This document shows, piece by piece, positions 7,921 to 17,230 of a stretch of 64,000 bases of DNA. The stretch lies in NCBI RefSeq assembly GCF_003001675.1, contig NZ_PVYW01000001.1, forward strand, positions 310,001-374,000, in the 5' to 3' direction. The translations under genes were made by a program, and so were the position numbers. Position 1 is the stretch's first letter. Every line of letters begins with the position of its first letter. Source of the stretch: Cohnella sp. SGD-V74 (GTDB taxonomy: Bacteria; Bacillota; Bacilli; Paenibacillales; Paenibacillaceae). The notes beneath the pieces were generated by a model that was given only the letters and a program-made list of their open reading frames with translations, was not told where the DNA came from and did no database searches.

Positions 7921-8583
7921 GTGATTATTATCGTCTACGACCTGGAAATGACCGTGCGGCGCAAGAAAGGGCAGATCGCCGAAATTATAGAGATCGGAGC
8001 GGCGAAGGTCGCGGCGGCGGACGGACAACCCCGAATCGTCGATACGTTCCAAGCGTTCGTCAAGCCGAGCGTCGTTCCCCAGCTGTCCGTCGATACGACC
8101 GAATTCACGGGCATCTCGCAGGAAAACGTCGACGCCGCGGGACTGTTGCCGCAAGTCGTTCGAGAGTTTATCGAATGGATGGGCCAGGAAGAATACTTCC
8201 TCTGCGCATGGGGCCCGGACGACCAGCGCCAGCTTGTCCAGGAATGCCGCCAGCACAGCATCTCGACGGACTGGATCGTCAATCATAACAATTTGCAGAA
8301 AATGCTGTCCAAAGTATACAAGCTCGAGAAGCATCAGCAGATGGGCCTGAAGCCGGCGTTGGAAATGCTGGAGATCCCGTTCAGCGGCTCCCATCACCGG
8401 GCGATGGACGACGCGGTCAATACGGCGCGCATCCTCGTCAAGCTGTACGACAAGTTCCAGTTCCGCCGCAACAAGCTCGGAGACGACACGAAGGTCGAGA
8501 GCGAAGTCGTCTATAAAACCGAGCATTACGAAAACTTGCCCTTCGCAGGACTCGCCAACCTGTTCTCCGATCCGGCCAAATAG
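7921..8583 (+). CDS. DEDDh 3'-5' exonuclease, KapD-like
   Basis: About 220 residues with an RNase T/ExoIII-type exonuclease fold. Motif I is VYDLEMT near the N-terminus, and motif III is SHHRAMDDAVNTARI near residue 160, giving the D-E-D-D-H metal and catalytic set. KapD of B. subtilis, an inhibitor of the KinA sporulation pathway, has this fold and size; that assignment is a guess from length and context. I choose the GTG at 7921 because TAGAGGTG sits 6 bases before it; an in-frame GTG at 7912 lies inside that ribosome site. Confidence 0.8.
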   Translation: MIIIVYDLEMTVRRKKGQIAEIIEIGAAKVAAADGQPRIVDTFQAFVKPSVVPQLSVDTTEFTGISQENVDAAGLLPQVVREFIEWMGQEEYFLCAWGPDDQRQLVQECRQHSISTDWIVNHNNLQKMLSKVYKLEKHQQMGLKPALEMLEIPFSGSHHRAMDDAVNTARILVKLYDKFQFRRNKLGDDTKVESEVVYKTEHYENLPFAGLANLFSDPAK

Positions 8584-8632
8584 AAAAAGCGGTCCCGGAC
8601 CAACGCTAACGTTGACCAGGGACCGCTTTTTC
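8584..8632. terminator. Bidirectional terminator between the exonuclease and ureD
   Basis: AAAAAGCGGTCCCGGACCAA... and its near-complement form a stem of about 20 pairs with a short loop and T-runs on both strands. The last ten codons and stop of ureD lie inside it. Confidence 0.88.
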
Positions 8633-9520
8633 ATTTTCCTCCGCGCCGTTCATCCAGGCTTCCCGGATCAGCCTGAGGGGCGGCAAGCCGAGCAGCTCGC
8701 GCCTCACGCCATCCCAGGCGATCATGAGCAGCTTCTGCAGCTTCCATCCGGCGCGGCCCGCGGCCTGAACTGCGATTCCGCGCGAGGCCAGCCGGGCGAC
8801 GCCCCAGACGACGCCGTCCGGCAGCAAGGCGTGCGCCCCGGCGATCGCCTCGCGCACCTTCTCCGCATGAGCCGCCGTAATCCGGTCAGAGAACGCCATA
8901 AACGATCCGATGTGCGTATACTCCCCGAAGCAGCCGGAATTCCTCAGGGGAAGCGACGAGGGCTCCCATTTCTGTCTCTGATAGTGAATGAGCTCCCCGC
9001 CGCAGCGTACGGTCAGCCGCGAATCGCAGCTGCCGAATGCGAACGCTTCTCCTCTGGACAATCTGCCCGGACAGAAAATATCGCTTATCATGCAGACCGC
9101 GCCTTCCGCCAAGTCGATCTCCGTCTCGCTCTTGAAGCGCGCGTCGCGAAACAGCATGACGGGCTCGGGAATCCATTCGAGCACGGCGCCGGCCTGCAGG
9201 TCGAATTTCTGTACGAGTTCGGCCGTTCCGCCGGATTCGCACGGATGGACGCGCGTATAGGATTGGTTCGTCGCGTAAAGGTGAACCCCGTCCGTTAACC
9301 GCCAGTCGAACAAATAACGGTCGCCTTCCAGCATGCCGGGCGAGCCGTCCATCTGCACGACGGCAAGCTGCCGGGCGTCGCCGGCACGAACCGAAAAGGC
9401 TTTGGCGATCTTCAGCGGCGACGAGTGATACCGGGAGAGCAGCGCCGGCCTGTCGCCGGACAGCCCCGCCACCGCCCTCAGCTCGGCCGTTCGGGCGACC
9501 GCGCTAGACGGCGGCCGCAT
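8606..9520 (-). CDS. ureD: Urease accessory protein UreD
   Basis: A 304-residue protein with UreD features: [38 protein letters not shown] and [11 protein letters not shown]. UreD binds apo-urease and, with UreF and UreG, delivers nickel to the active site. The ATG at 9520 overlaps the ureG 3' end by 17 bases, so translation is coupled. It is the last gene of the operon, and its stop falls within the shared terminator hairpin. Confidence 0.95.
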   Translation of the reverse strand: MRPPSSAVARTAELRAVAGLSGDRPALLSRYHSSPLKIAKAFSVRAGDARQLAVVQMDGSPGMLEGDRYLFDWRLTDGVHLYATNQSYTRVHPCESGGTAELVQKFDLQAGAVLEWIPEPVMLFRDARFKSETEIDLAEGAVCMISDIFCPGRLSRGEAFAFGSCDSRLTVRCGGELIHYQRQKWEPSSLPLRNSGCFGEYTHIGSFMAFSDRITAAHAEKVREAIAGAHALLPDGVVWGVARLASRGIAVQAAGRAGWKLQKLLMIAWDGVRRELLGLPPLRLIREAWMNGAEENEKAVPGQR

Positions 9521-10184
9521 GGCCCGTCTGCCGGGACACCCACTGCGCGACTTCGTCCAGCCCCTGTCCTCCGAACAGATTCGTGAAGAAGAACGGACGC
9601 TCTCCGCGCATCTGACGGGAGTCGCGTTCCATCACTTCCAGGCTTGCGCCGACGTAAGGGGCCAGATCGATCTTGTTGATGATCAGCAGATCGGACCTCA
9701 TGATGCCGGGGCCGCCTTTGCGGGGAATTTTCTCTCCCTGGGCCACGTCGATAATGTAGATGAACCGATCGACCAGCTCCGGGCTGAACGCCGCGGCCAG
9801 ATTATCCCCGCCGCTCTCGATCAGAATCAGATCCAAATCGGGGAACCGGCTCTCCAACTCCTCGACCGCGTCGAAGTTCATCGACGCGTCCTCCCGAATG
9901 GCCGTATGCGGGCAGCCGCCGGTCTCGACGCCGATAATCCGCTCTTCGGGGAGACATCCGGTATCCGACAGAATCCGGGCGTCTTCCTTCGTGTAAATAT
10001 CGTTCGTAATGACCGCCAGATTGATTTTGTCCTTCAGCTCGAAGGCGATTCGCTCGACCAGCTTCGTCTTGCCGGAGCCTACCGGTCCGCCGATGCCGAT
10101 GCGCATCGGGCGTCCGCTCTCCGCTTGCGGCGTCACCCAGCCGTCATGGTGATGGTGATGTCCGGGTCCTTTTCCTTGGCACAT
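9504..10184 (-). CDS. ureG: Urease accessory GTPase UreG
   Basis: A 226-residue SIMIBI GTPase with P-loop [21 protein letters not shown], the nickel-binding [32 protein letters not shown] and [10 protein letters not shown]. UreG powers nickel insertion into urease. The start at 10184 has GGAGGG 8 bases upstream; the in-frame TTG at 10202 overlaps that site. The N-terminus carries a run of five histidines ([10 protein letters not shown]), a likely nickel-holding segment of interest because no ureE is present in the operon. Confidence 0.96.
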   Translation of the reverse strand: MCQGKGPGHHHHHDGWVTPQAESGRPMRIGIGGPVGSGKTKLVERIAFELKDKINLAVITNDIYTKEDARILSDTGCLPEERIIGVETGGCPHTAIREDASMNFDAVEELESRFPDLDLILIESGGDNLAAAFSPELVDRFIYIIDVAQGEKIPRKGGPGIMRSDLLIINKIDLAPYVGASLEVMERDSRQMRGERPFFFTNLFGGQGLDEVAQWVSRQTGHAAAV

Positions 10185-10211
10185 AGATAAATCCCTCCAC
10201 AATCTATTGAT

Positions 10212-10943
10212 TTAAGACATGAACAAACGGGAATACAGCGTCTCGTGTCGAATCATCGCCAGTTCGGCAAGCGGCATGGCGCCGTAAGCGTCGGCCGGGT
10301 CCATGTCCCGCACGGCCGACCACGCGGCGGCGACGGCCGGGAACAGCGCCGCCGTCAGGCGCTGGGCCTCGGTCTGACCCATCGAAATCAGCCGCAGCGC
10401 GGCGTTGACGCAGGTGACGACGGACGTGTACAAGTACCCCTCCGCCGCCCGGTCGAGCGGAATGCGCAGCGCCAGACAGATCGCCGCGTAGACGAGCGGA
10501 TAAGTGCCATGGCATCGTCCGGCGCGGACGTCGTCGCGCAGCCTGCTCCAATCCTGCGCCGGGAACAATTCCGGAGCGAGCTTAAGCAATCTTCTGCCGA
10601 TCTTCTCCAGGCCTTCGCGGGATTCCGGCGCGATTCTCTGAAAATGAACGAGCTTCTCGATACGGTAATCGTATCTCTCCCCAGCCTGACCGCCCGCGCC
10701 GGAGCCGCCGTCCCCCGCCGCGTACACGGCTTTTACAACCATCAAATCCCCGGTCGACCAGCTGTGACGAAGCATGGCCTCGATATAGGCTCGCAACTGC
10801 TCTGCGTTCTCCAGGCTGCCGTCCTGCACGAGCGTCTCCAATCCGAAGGAGTGAGCGAAGCTTCCGATCGGCAAAGCCGAATCGAGCAGCAATTGCAGCG
10901 ACATCCAGGTTTCGGAGCGAGTCTCTTCCCCGCCCGCGGTCAT
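10212..10943 (-). CDS. ureF: Urease accessory protein UreF
   Basis: A 243-residue all-helical protein with LLLDSALPIGSFAHSFGLET at the N-terminus, the UreF signature, and HETLYSRLFMS at the C-terminus. It bridges UreD and UreG in the activation complex. The ATG at 10943 has AAAGGAGG 7-8 bases upstream. The frame stays open into ureC up to 11405, but that part is ureC in the wrong frame. A Gly/Ala-rich insert (GDGGSGAGGQAG) lies near residue 80. Confidence 0.94.
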   Translation of the reverse strand: MTAGGEETRSETWMSLQLLLDSALPIGSFAHSFGLETLVQDGSLENAEQLRAYIEAMLRHSWSTGDLMVVKAVYAAGDGGSGAGGQAGERYDYRIEKLVHFQRIAPESREGLEKIGRRLLKLAPELFPAQDWSRLRDDVRAGRCHGTYPLVYAAICLALRIPLDRAAEGYLYTSVVTCVNAALRLISMGQTEAQRLTAALFPAVAAAWSAVRDMDPADAYGAMPLAELAMIRHETLYSRLFMS

Positions 10944-10984
10944 CGATCCGCCTCCTTTCGCCAATCCAATACAGCCGGCCTCCC

Positions 10985-12697
10985 TTAGAACAGGAAGTAC
11001 CTTTGCGCCATCGGCACTACGGTCGCGGGTTCGCACACGGCCGGCTCTCCGTCGATCGTCACCCTGTACGTGTCGGGATCGACTTCGATGACAGGCGTCG
11101 CATCGTTGCGGATCATGTTCTTCTTGCCGATGCCCCGGCAATTTCGAACCGGCTCTACTCGCTTCTGCAAGCGCAGCTCGCTCGCGATTCCCCGTTCGTA
11201 GGCCGCCTGCGACACGAAAGTAAGCGAGCTCTTGTACAGCGCTCTTCCGAACGCGGCGAACATCGGCCGGCCGAATACCGGCTGCGGCGTCGGGATGGAT
11301 GCGTTCGGATCGCCCATCTGCGCGTAGGCGATGCTGCCGCCCTTCAGCACCAAATCCGGCTTGACGCCGAAAAATGCGGGGCTCCACACGACGAGATCCG
11401 CCCATTTGCCCGCTTCCACGGAGCCGACGATATGGGAGATGCCGTGAGCGATCGCCGGGTTGATCGTATATTTGGCCACGTAGCGCTTGATTCGCTCGTT
11501 ATCCCCGCCGCCTTCGTCGCCGGCGAGCGGCCCGCGCTGCCCCTTCATTTTGTCCGCCGTCTGCCACGTGCGCGTAATGACTTCCCCGACCCGGCCCATC
11601 GCCTGGGAGTCCGAACTAATGATGCTGAACGCCCCCAGGTCGTGCAGGATGTCTTCCGCCGCGATCGTCTCCGGGCGAATGCGCGAATCGGCGAACGCCA
11701 CGTCTTCGGGAATCGAGCTGTCCAGATGATGACATACCATCAGCATGTCTAGATGCTCCTCGATCGTGTTGACCGTAAACGGACGGGTCGGATTCGTCGA
11801 GGAAGGAATAACGTTCGGATGGCTCGCCGCCTTGATAATGTCCGGGGCATGACCGCCTCCGGCCCCCTCCGTATGGTACGTATGAATCGTGCGGCCTCCG
11901 ATCGCGCGAAGCGTATCCTCGACGAAGCCCCCTTCGTTCAGCGTATCCGTATGGATCGCCACCTGAACGTCGAACAGATCGGCCACGCCCAGGCACGCGT
12001 CGATCGCCGCCGGCGTCGTCCCCCAGTCCTCGTGCAGCTTCAGCCCGATTGCCCCGGCCTCGATCTGCTCGATGAGCGGCTCCGAAGCCGAAGCGTTTCC
12101 TTTGCCGAGAAAACCGAGATTCATCGGGAAAGCTTCCGCCGCCTCCAGCATTCGCCGCAGATGCCAGGCGCCGGGCGTGCAGGTCGTCGCGTTCGTGCCC
12201 GTCGCCGGTCCCGTGCCGCCCCCGATCATCGTCGTCACTCCGGACGCCAGAGCCGTCTCGATCTGCTGCGGGCAGATGTAGTGGATATGCGTATCGATGC
12301 CTCCGGCCGTGACGATCTTGCCCTCGCCCGCAATGACTTCCGTGCTCGCCCCTACGACCATATCGGCCTGCACTCCGTCCATAATGTCCGGGTTGCCCGC
12401 CTTGCCGATGCCGACGATGACGCCGTCTTTGATGCCGATATCCCCTTTGACGACGCCCCAGTGATCGATGACGACCGCGTTCGTAATGAGCGTGTCCAGG
12501 ACGCCGTCCGAGCGCACCGCGCCGCTGGACTGGCCCATGCCGTCCCGGATGACCTTGCCCCCTCCGAACTTGCATTCGTCGCCGTACACGGTGAAATCCC
12601 GCTCGATCTCGGCCCACAGCTCCGTATCCGCGAGCCGCACGCGGTCACCGGTCGTCGGACCGAACATGCCCGCGTAGCTTTCCCGATCCATCCGCAT
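10985..12697 (-). CDS. ureC: Urease alpha subunit UreC (catalytic)
   Basis: A 570-residue urease large subunit that hydrolyses urea to ammonia and carbamate. The active site is intact: nickel ligands H137 and H139 in GGIDTHIHY, carbamylated K220 in [12 protein letters not shown]249 in VAIHTD, H275 in [10 protein letters not shown], the flap MVCHHLD near 322, and the last Asp in SSDSQAMGR near 364. The numbering nearly equals that of Sporosarcina pasteurii, which supports the ATG at 12697; a second ATG two codons later is possible. It lies 28 bases after ureB and 41 before ureF. Confidence 0.98.
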   Translation of the reverse strand: MRMDRESYAGMFGPTTGDRVRLADTELWAEIERDFTVYGDECKFGGGKVIRDGMGQSSGAVRSDGVLDTLITNAVVIDHWGVVKGDIGIKDGVIVGIGKAGNPDIMDGVQADMVVGASTEVIAGEGKIVTAGGIDTHIHYICPQQIETALASGVTTMIGGGTGPATGTNATTCTPGAWHLRRMLEAAEAFPMNLGFLGKGNASASEPLIEQIEAGAIGLKLHEDWGTTPAAIDACLGVADLFDVQVAIHTDTLNEGGFVEDTLRAIGGRTIHTYHTEGAGGGHAPDIIKAASHPNVIPSSTNPTRPFTVNTIEEHLDMLMVCHHLDSSIPEDVAFADSRIRPETIAAEDILHDLGAFSIISSDSQAMGRVGEVITRTWQTADKMKGQRGPLAGDEGGGDNERIKRYVAKYTINPAIAHGISHIVGSVEAGKWADLVVWSPAFFGVKPDLVLKGGSIAYAQMGDPNASIPTPQPVFGRPMFAAFGRALYKSSLTFVSQAAYERGIASELRLQKRVEPVRNCRGIGKKNMIRNDATPVIEVDPDTYRVTIDGEPAVCEPATVVPMAQRYFLF

Positions 12698-12725
12698 GAT
12701 CTCCCGCTCCCTTTTTCCTCTTTAT

Positions 12726-13106
12726 CTACGACTGCCCTTTTTTATCCCCAAGCTCGATCCAAGCTTTCAAGCGTTCGGCGACTTCCGGGGGGACGGCTCC
12801 TGCCGCTTCCCCTTGCGTGATGGCATTCAGCCCGAACGAGCGCTTGCGTCCGCCCAGCTCCGTCAACCGCACCGGCTTCTCTTCCCCCGGCTCGAACCGG
12901 ACCGCCGTGCCTGCCGGAATATCCAGCCTCATCCCGAACGCCCGCTCTCTGTCGAACCGCAAAGCCCGATTCGTCTCGAAAAAGTGGTAATGGGAGCCGA
13001 CCTGAATCGGTCTATCCCCCGTATTGCCGACGAGAACTTCCACCGTACGCCTTCCCTCGTTCAGTTCGATTTCTCCGGCCATTGCTCTAATCTCTCCCGG
13101 TATCAT
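12726..13106 (-). CDS. ureB: Urease beta subunit UreB
   Basis: 126 residues beginning MIPGEI, with [22 protein letters not shown], the conserved core of the urease beta chain. It is a structural subunit that packs against UreC. It sits 33 bases after ureA and 28 bases before ureC, as expected for the Gram-positive three-chain urease. Confidence 0.97.
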   Translation of the reverse strand: MIPGEIRAMAGEIELNEGRRTVEVLVGNTGDRPIQVGSHYHFFETNRALRFDRERAFGMRLDIPAGTAVRFEPGEEKPVRLTELGGRKRSFGLNAITQGEAAGAVPPEVAERLKAWIELGDKKGQS

Positions 13107-13139
13107 CGTCTTTCCCTCCCTTGGTGTACGTCAATCCGA

Positions 13140-13442
13140 TCAAGTAATCGGGTTATGCACGGTCACCAGCTTCGTACCGTCCGGGAACGTCGCCTCCACC
13201 TGCACCTCCGCGATCATCTCCGGCACTCCCGCCATCACCTGGTCCCGGGTCAGCAGCGTCGTTCCGTAAGCCATCATTTCAGCCACGCTCTTGCCCTCTC
13301 TGGCCCCCTCCATGATCGCCGACGTAATGAGAGCGACGCATTCCGGGTAGTTCAGCTTGACTCCCTTAGCCAATCTGCGGTGCGCCAGATCGGCCGCCAG
13401 CGTGATGAGCAGTTTCTCCTTCTCGCGTTCCGTCAGATTCAT
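13140..13442 (-). CDS. ureA: Urease gamma subunit UreA
   Basis: 100 residues starting [20 protein letters not shown], with [13 protein letters not shown] and the C-terminal [20 protein letters not shown], standard for urease gamma. The ATG at 13442 has AAGGAGGG 6 bases upstream; the extension to 13490 overlaps the -10 element and is not coding. It is the first gene of the urease operon, about 25 bases after the predicted transcription start. Confidence 0.97.
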   Translation of the reverse strand: MNLTEREKEKLLITLAADLAHRRLAKGVKLNYPECVALITSAIMEGAREGKSVAEMMAYGTTLLTRDQVMAGVPEMIAEVQVEATFPDGTKLVTVHNPIT

Positions 13443-13472
13443 TGCGCCCCTCCTTTTCTGAGCTTTCTTCCC

Positions 13473-13501
13473 ATTATAGGGAATGCTCATTTTGTTGTAA
13501 A
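13473..13501 (-). promoter_or_regulatory. SigA promoter of the urease operon
   Basis: On the minus strand, -35 TTTACA (13501-13496) and -10 TATAAT (13478-13473) are separated by 17 bases. The predicted start near 13466 leaves a short leader to ureA. Confidence 0.82.
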
Positions 13502-13508
13502 TCTTTTA

Positions 13509-13525
13509 CGTTAGATTATATAACA
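13509..13525 (-). promoter_or_regulatory. GlnR/TnrA-type box, promoter-proximal
   Basis: TGTTATATAATCTAACG matches the GlnR/TnrA consensus TGTNAN7TNACA at all but one position. Its centre lies about 50 bases upstream of the predicted start and 7 bases above the -35, where TnrA-type activators usually bind. Confidence 0.65.
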
Positions 13526-13582
13526 TTAATTATTGAATTCATATGAGTTATTTGGAATTATTATGAATTTTCGTTGTTTAAA

Positions 13583-13599
13583 TGTTATGTAAAATAACA
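13583..13599. promoter_or_regulatory. GlnR/TnrA-type box, distal
   Basis: TGTTATGTAAAATAACA is a perfect match to TGTNAN7TNACA. Its centre is 74 bases, about seven helical turns, from the proximal box. It could also affect ilvD on the other side. The surrounding 13443-13763 stretch is AT-rich and holds no gene. Confidence 0.72.
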
Positions 13600-13763
13600 T
13601 TTCAGTAGTGGGAAGGCAGGTTTGTTGTGCGAGTATAAACCGAAACTTCCGACTCGCAGGGGATGACTGGAGAGGCGCAAGCCGTTCTGGTCAAGCTGTC
13701 GGCTTGTATGATAGAATCAATGGATAAGACATTCCGGTTTATCCGAAAGAGAGGGACTACAAG

Positions 13764-15449
13764 TTGGCTAACAAAAGAATGCGCTCCGACATGATCACCA
13801 AAGGCTTTGACCGCGCTCCGCACCGCAGCTTGCTTCGGGCAGCCGGCGTTAAGGAAGAGGATTTCGGCAAACCGTTCATTGCCGTCTGCAATTCTTATAT
13901 CGATATCGTGCCCGGCCACGTGCACTTGCAAGAATTCGGCAAAATCGTCAAGGAAGCCATTCGCGAAGCGGGCGGCGTTCCGTTCGAATTCAATACGATC
14001 GGCGTCGACGACGGCATCGCCATGGGCCACATCGGCATGCGCTACTCCCTCGCCAGCCGCGAGATCATCGCCGACTCCGTCGAGACGGTCGTTAACGCTC
14101 ACTGGTTCGACGGCATGGTCTGCATCCCGAACTGCGACAAAATCACGCCGGGGATGATGATGGCGGCGCTGCGCGTCAACATTCCGACGATCTTCGTCAG
14201 CGGCGGACCGATGAAAGCCGGACGCACCAGCGACGGCCGCGCCATCTCCCTGACGTCGGTATTCGAAGGCGTCGGCGCCTATATGACGGGCAAGATCGAC
14301 GAGAAGAGCCTGACCGAGCTCGAGCAGTTCGGCTGTCCGACTTGCGGTTCCTGCTCCGGCATGTTCACCGCCAACTCGATGAACTGTCTGGCGGAAGTGC
14401 TCGGCCTCGCCCTTCCGGGCAACGGCACCATTCTCGCAGTCGCTCCGGAGCGCCGCGAGTTCGTCAAGCAATCGGCGAAGCAGCTGATGGAGCTGATCAA
14501 GCAAGACATCAAGCCGCGCGACATCGTCACCCTCGATTCCATCGACAACGCGTTCGCGCTCGACATGGCCATGGGCGGCTCGACGAATACCGTGCTGCAC
14601 ACGCTGGCGCTTGCCCATGAAGCCGGCATCGAATACCCGATCGAGCGGATCAACGAAGTGGCCAAGCGCGTTCCGTACTTGTCCAAGCTCGCTCCCGCTT
14701 CCGACCACCACATCGAAGACCTGCACAACGCGGGCGGCGTAAGCGCGATTATCCACGAGCTGTTCAAGAAAGAAGGCGCGCTGCAAGGGGACGTGCTGAC
14801 CGTCTCCGCCAAAACGCTGCGCGAGAACGTCGAAGGCGCGGAAATTACCGATCACTCGGTCATCCGCCCGATCGACGATCCGCATTCCAAGGAAGGCGGC
14901 CTGTCCGTGCTGTTCGGCAACCTGGCTCCGGGCGGCTCCATCATCAAAGTCGGCGCGGTCGACAAATCCGTCGGCGGTTATCACCGCGGCCCTGCCATCT
15001 GCTTCGACTCGCAAGACGATGTGCTCAGAGGGCTCGCCGAAGGCAAAGTCAAGGAAGGCCACGTCGTCGTCATCCGCTACGAAGGACCTAAGGGCGGCCC
15101 CGGCATGCCGGAAATGCTTGCCCCGACTTCCCAGATCGTCGGCATGGGACTCGGCACGAAGGTCGGCCTGATCACGGACGGCCGCTTCTCGGGAGCCTCC
15201 CGCGGCATCGCCATCGGCCACATCTCCCCGGAAGCGGCGGAAGGCGGTCCGATCGCGTTCGTTCAAGACGGCGACATTATCGAGCTGGACATGAACAACC
15301 GCACGATCACGCTCGAAGTGAGCGACGAAGAGCTGGAACGCCGCCGTTCCGAATGGAAAGGCTTCGAACCGAAAATCAAACGCGGCTACTTGGCCCGCTA
15401 TTCCGCGATGGTCACCAACGCCAGCCAGGGCGGCGTCATGAAAATGTAA
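13764..15449 (+). CDS. ilvD: Dihydroxy-acid dehydratase
   Basis: A 561-residue IlvD that converts dihydroxy-acids to 2-keto acids in isoleucine and valine synthesis. Cluster ligands appear in [11 protein letters not shown] and [17 protein letters not shown], with the carbamylated-lysine region [15 protein letters not shown]; the C-terminus has [19 protein letters not shown]. The TTG start at 13764 follows a GAGAGGGACT ribosome site. It stands alone; the other ilv genes are not in the window. No T-box leader is visible upstream. Confidence 0.97.
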   Translation: MANKRMRSDMITKGFDRAPHRSLLRAAGVKEEDFGKPFIAVCNSYIDIVPGHVHLQEFGKIVKEAIREAGGVPFEFNTIGVDDGIAMGHIGMRYSLASREIIADSVETVVNAHWFDGMVCIPNCDKITPGMMMAALRVNIPTIFVSGGPMKAGRTSDGRAISLTSVFEGVGAYMTGKIDEKSLTELEQFGCPTCGSCSGMFTANSMNCLAEVLGLALPGNGTILAVAPERREFVKQSAKQLMELIKQDIKPRDIVTLDSIDNAFALDMAMGGSTNTVLHTLALAHEAGIEYPIERINEVAKRVPYLSKLAPASDHHIEDLHNAGGVSAIIHELFKKEGALQGDVLTVSAKTLRENVEGAEITDHSVIRPIDDPHSKEGGLSVLFGNLAPGGSIIKVGAVDKSVGGYHRGPAICFDSQDDVLRGLAEGKVKEGHVVVIRYEGPKGGPGMPEMLAPTSQIVGMGLGTKVGLITDGRFSGASRGIAIGHISPEAAEGGPIAFVQDGDIIELDMNNRTITLEVSDEELERRRSEWKGFEPKIKRGYLARYSAMVTNASQGGVMKM

Positions 15450-15495
15450 ACGAGACGGCACGGGGCTTGCGCCCCGTCCGCTTCATTGCCCCAAC

Positions 15496-15549
15496 AAAAA
15501 CAAGGCTTCCCTTCGTTATCCAGCGATAACGGAGGGAAGCCTTGTTTGA
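15496..15549. terminator. Bidirectional terminator between ilvD and the deacetylase
   Basis: ACAAGGCTTCCCTTCGTTAT pairs with ATAACGGAGGGAAGCCTTGT around a short loop. T-rich flanks lie on both strands. It serves two convergent genes. Confidence 0.9.
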
Positions 15550-15575
15550 CTTCACAGGTTATAAAGGAAAAAAGA

Positions 15576-17048
15576 TTACACCAGCTTGCCTACCGTCTTC
15601 TCCTCGAATTCCCCGGAGGAACCTTCGGACGACTCCGCATCCGAATCCGCCGACCGTTTCCTGCCGCCCCCTTCGTCCGCTTTGACGGCGGCGCGCTCGC
15701 GGCCTACGCGGCGGACCGTCCGCGATTCGTCGGCCCACTTCAGCAGCGTATCGCGCTCCATGATCAGCATGCGCGGGTTCAACGACTCGCCGTGCTCGCG
15801 CACCCGCTTATTGCCGGAAGGATGAACGACCCGGATCATAAACCGCAAGTAAAGGTTCGTCGACCACGCGAACAACCCTTTCGGCAGATCGAACATTTCG
15901 AAGCCGAGACTCTCGCCTCCGCGGTGAATCATCGAGACTCCGTAGAGCGCTTTAACTTGGTCGCCATTTGGAACTGCCGCCAGCTCCCTCGCCATGTCCG
16001 GCAGCACCCGCTCGATCTCGCGGATGATCCTGATCGCCAGCTGCAGCGACGTCTTGGACTTCATCCCGCTCTCCACGAGCATACGGTTTTCGAAATGGAT
16101 TTCCATAATCCGGTCTCCCGACTTAAGCGTCCGGCCGTTCTGAAGATTAAGCTCGGGACCCGAATATTTGCGAATGCGGTAATTGAAGAAACGGGCGTCT
16201 CCGATCTGATGAAGCCGGAATACGACATGGAACAGCTTCTCCCACAGCATCCACAGGCCGATGACGATCTTCTTGAACAGGCCAACCGAGGCGGCCCGTT
16301 CGGTCTTCGCGTCCACGGCCCGGCTTGCGCCCCTCCTCTTGGCGCCTTCGGTAACTTCGATCATCTCGTCGATGCCGATAAACCGGTAGCCTAGCTTGCG
16401 GCCGTCGTCCAATATTCTCCCCACAGCCTCGATCGTATTCTCCGGCGCGTCGCGATCGGCTCCGAACGTGCTTCCGCAATCGTGCAGCAGAAATACTTGT
16501 CCCGGCTTCAACTTCCGTCTCATCCGGCGGTACAGCTTGTCCGCCCCGATCCGCTTCTTCCAGTCCCCGAACAACGAAGTCCAGAGCACGATCTGAAGAT
16601 GTCCGAGCCGCGAATAATCGAATACGTTCACGATCCCCCACGGAGGACGATAGTACTTCGGCTTCGATCCCGTAATCCGCTCGATGACGTCCGACGTCTG
16701 CCGAATTTGCCGCTTGACGGTGCTCGGGCGCATAAACCAGTTCATATGATGGACGTAGTTATGTATGCCCAGAACATGTCCCTCTTTGTGTATTCTCGCC
16801 ACGATGTCCGGATACTTCTCCGCGTTCTCCCCGACAACGAAAAAAGTCCCCTTCGCTCCGTGGCGCTTCAGCAAGTCGAGCAGCTTGGGCGTATACTCGG
16901 GATCGGGACCGTCGTCGAACGTCAAGGAGATTCCGTCAGCCGACTTCCCGTTCATGAACACCTTGTAACCGAAAATCCGGCTGATCAAAGCCGGCAAAAA
17001 AGCGTAAAAAGTCAAAAAATAAAAACCGATCCATAGGATGATTTCCAT
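15576..17048 (-). CDS. Polysaccharide deacetylase with C-terminal YkoP-like domain
   Basis: A 490-residue protein. An N-terminal hydrophobic helix (residues 3-25) anchors it in the membrane. A NodB-type carbohydrate esterase 4 domain follows (about 38-235): SLTFDDGPDPEYTPKLL holds the catalytic Asp pair, VLGIHNYVHHMNW the metal histidines, YYRPPWG the substrate groove and FLLHDCG the last motif. Residues about 245-440 form a second domain that resembles the separate YkoP protein of Bacillus. A charged tail rich in Glu, Ser and Lys ends it. The likely substrate is peptidoglycan or another N-acetylated glycan. Confidence 0.85.
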   Translation of the reverse strand: MEIILWIGFYFLTFYAFLPALISRIFGYKVFMNGKSADGISLTFDDGPDPEYTPKLLDLLKRHGAKGTFFVVGENAEKYPDIVARIHKEGHVLGIHNYVHHMNWFMRPSTVKRQIRQTSDVIERITGSKPKYYRPPWGIVNVFDYSRLGHLQIVLWTSLFGDWKKRIGADKLYRRMRRKLKPGQVFLLHDCGSTFGADRDAPENTIEAVGRILDDGRKLGYRFIGIDEMIEVTEGAKRRGASRAVDAKTERAASVGLFKKIVIGLWMLWEKLFHVVFRLHQIGDARFFNYRIRKYSGPELNLQNGRTLKSGDRIMEIHFENRMLVESGMKSKTSLQLAIRIIREIERVLPDMARELAAVPNGDQVKALYGVSMIHRGGESLGFEMFDLPKGLFAWSTNLYLRFMIRVVHPSGNKRVREHGESLNPRMLIMERDTLLKWADESRTVRRVGRERAAVKADEGGGRKRSADSDAESSEGSSGEFEEKTVGKLV

Positions 17049-17230
17049 GCTTTCCCCACCATCTTGATTGCCATATTAGTTGTGCGCGCGGTTATTAGCC
17101 TGCCTTATATTTTAACATATGCTCCGACAAAATAGGCATGCCAGTATGCATCTTTTTTGTTATCATGTACAATAGCAATAACTGGAATGGACAAGCTGCC
17201 CATAACGAACCGGAAAAGGAAGGCTGACAG

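Noticed and set aside
13602..15461. Very long open frame antisense to ilvD
   Set aside because: It mirrors the third-position GC pattern of ilvD, is rich in Asp, Arg and His, has no ribosome site and no family motif; ilvD is certain.
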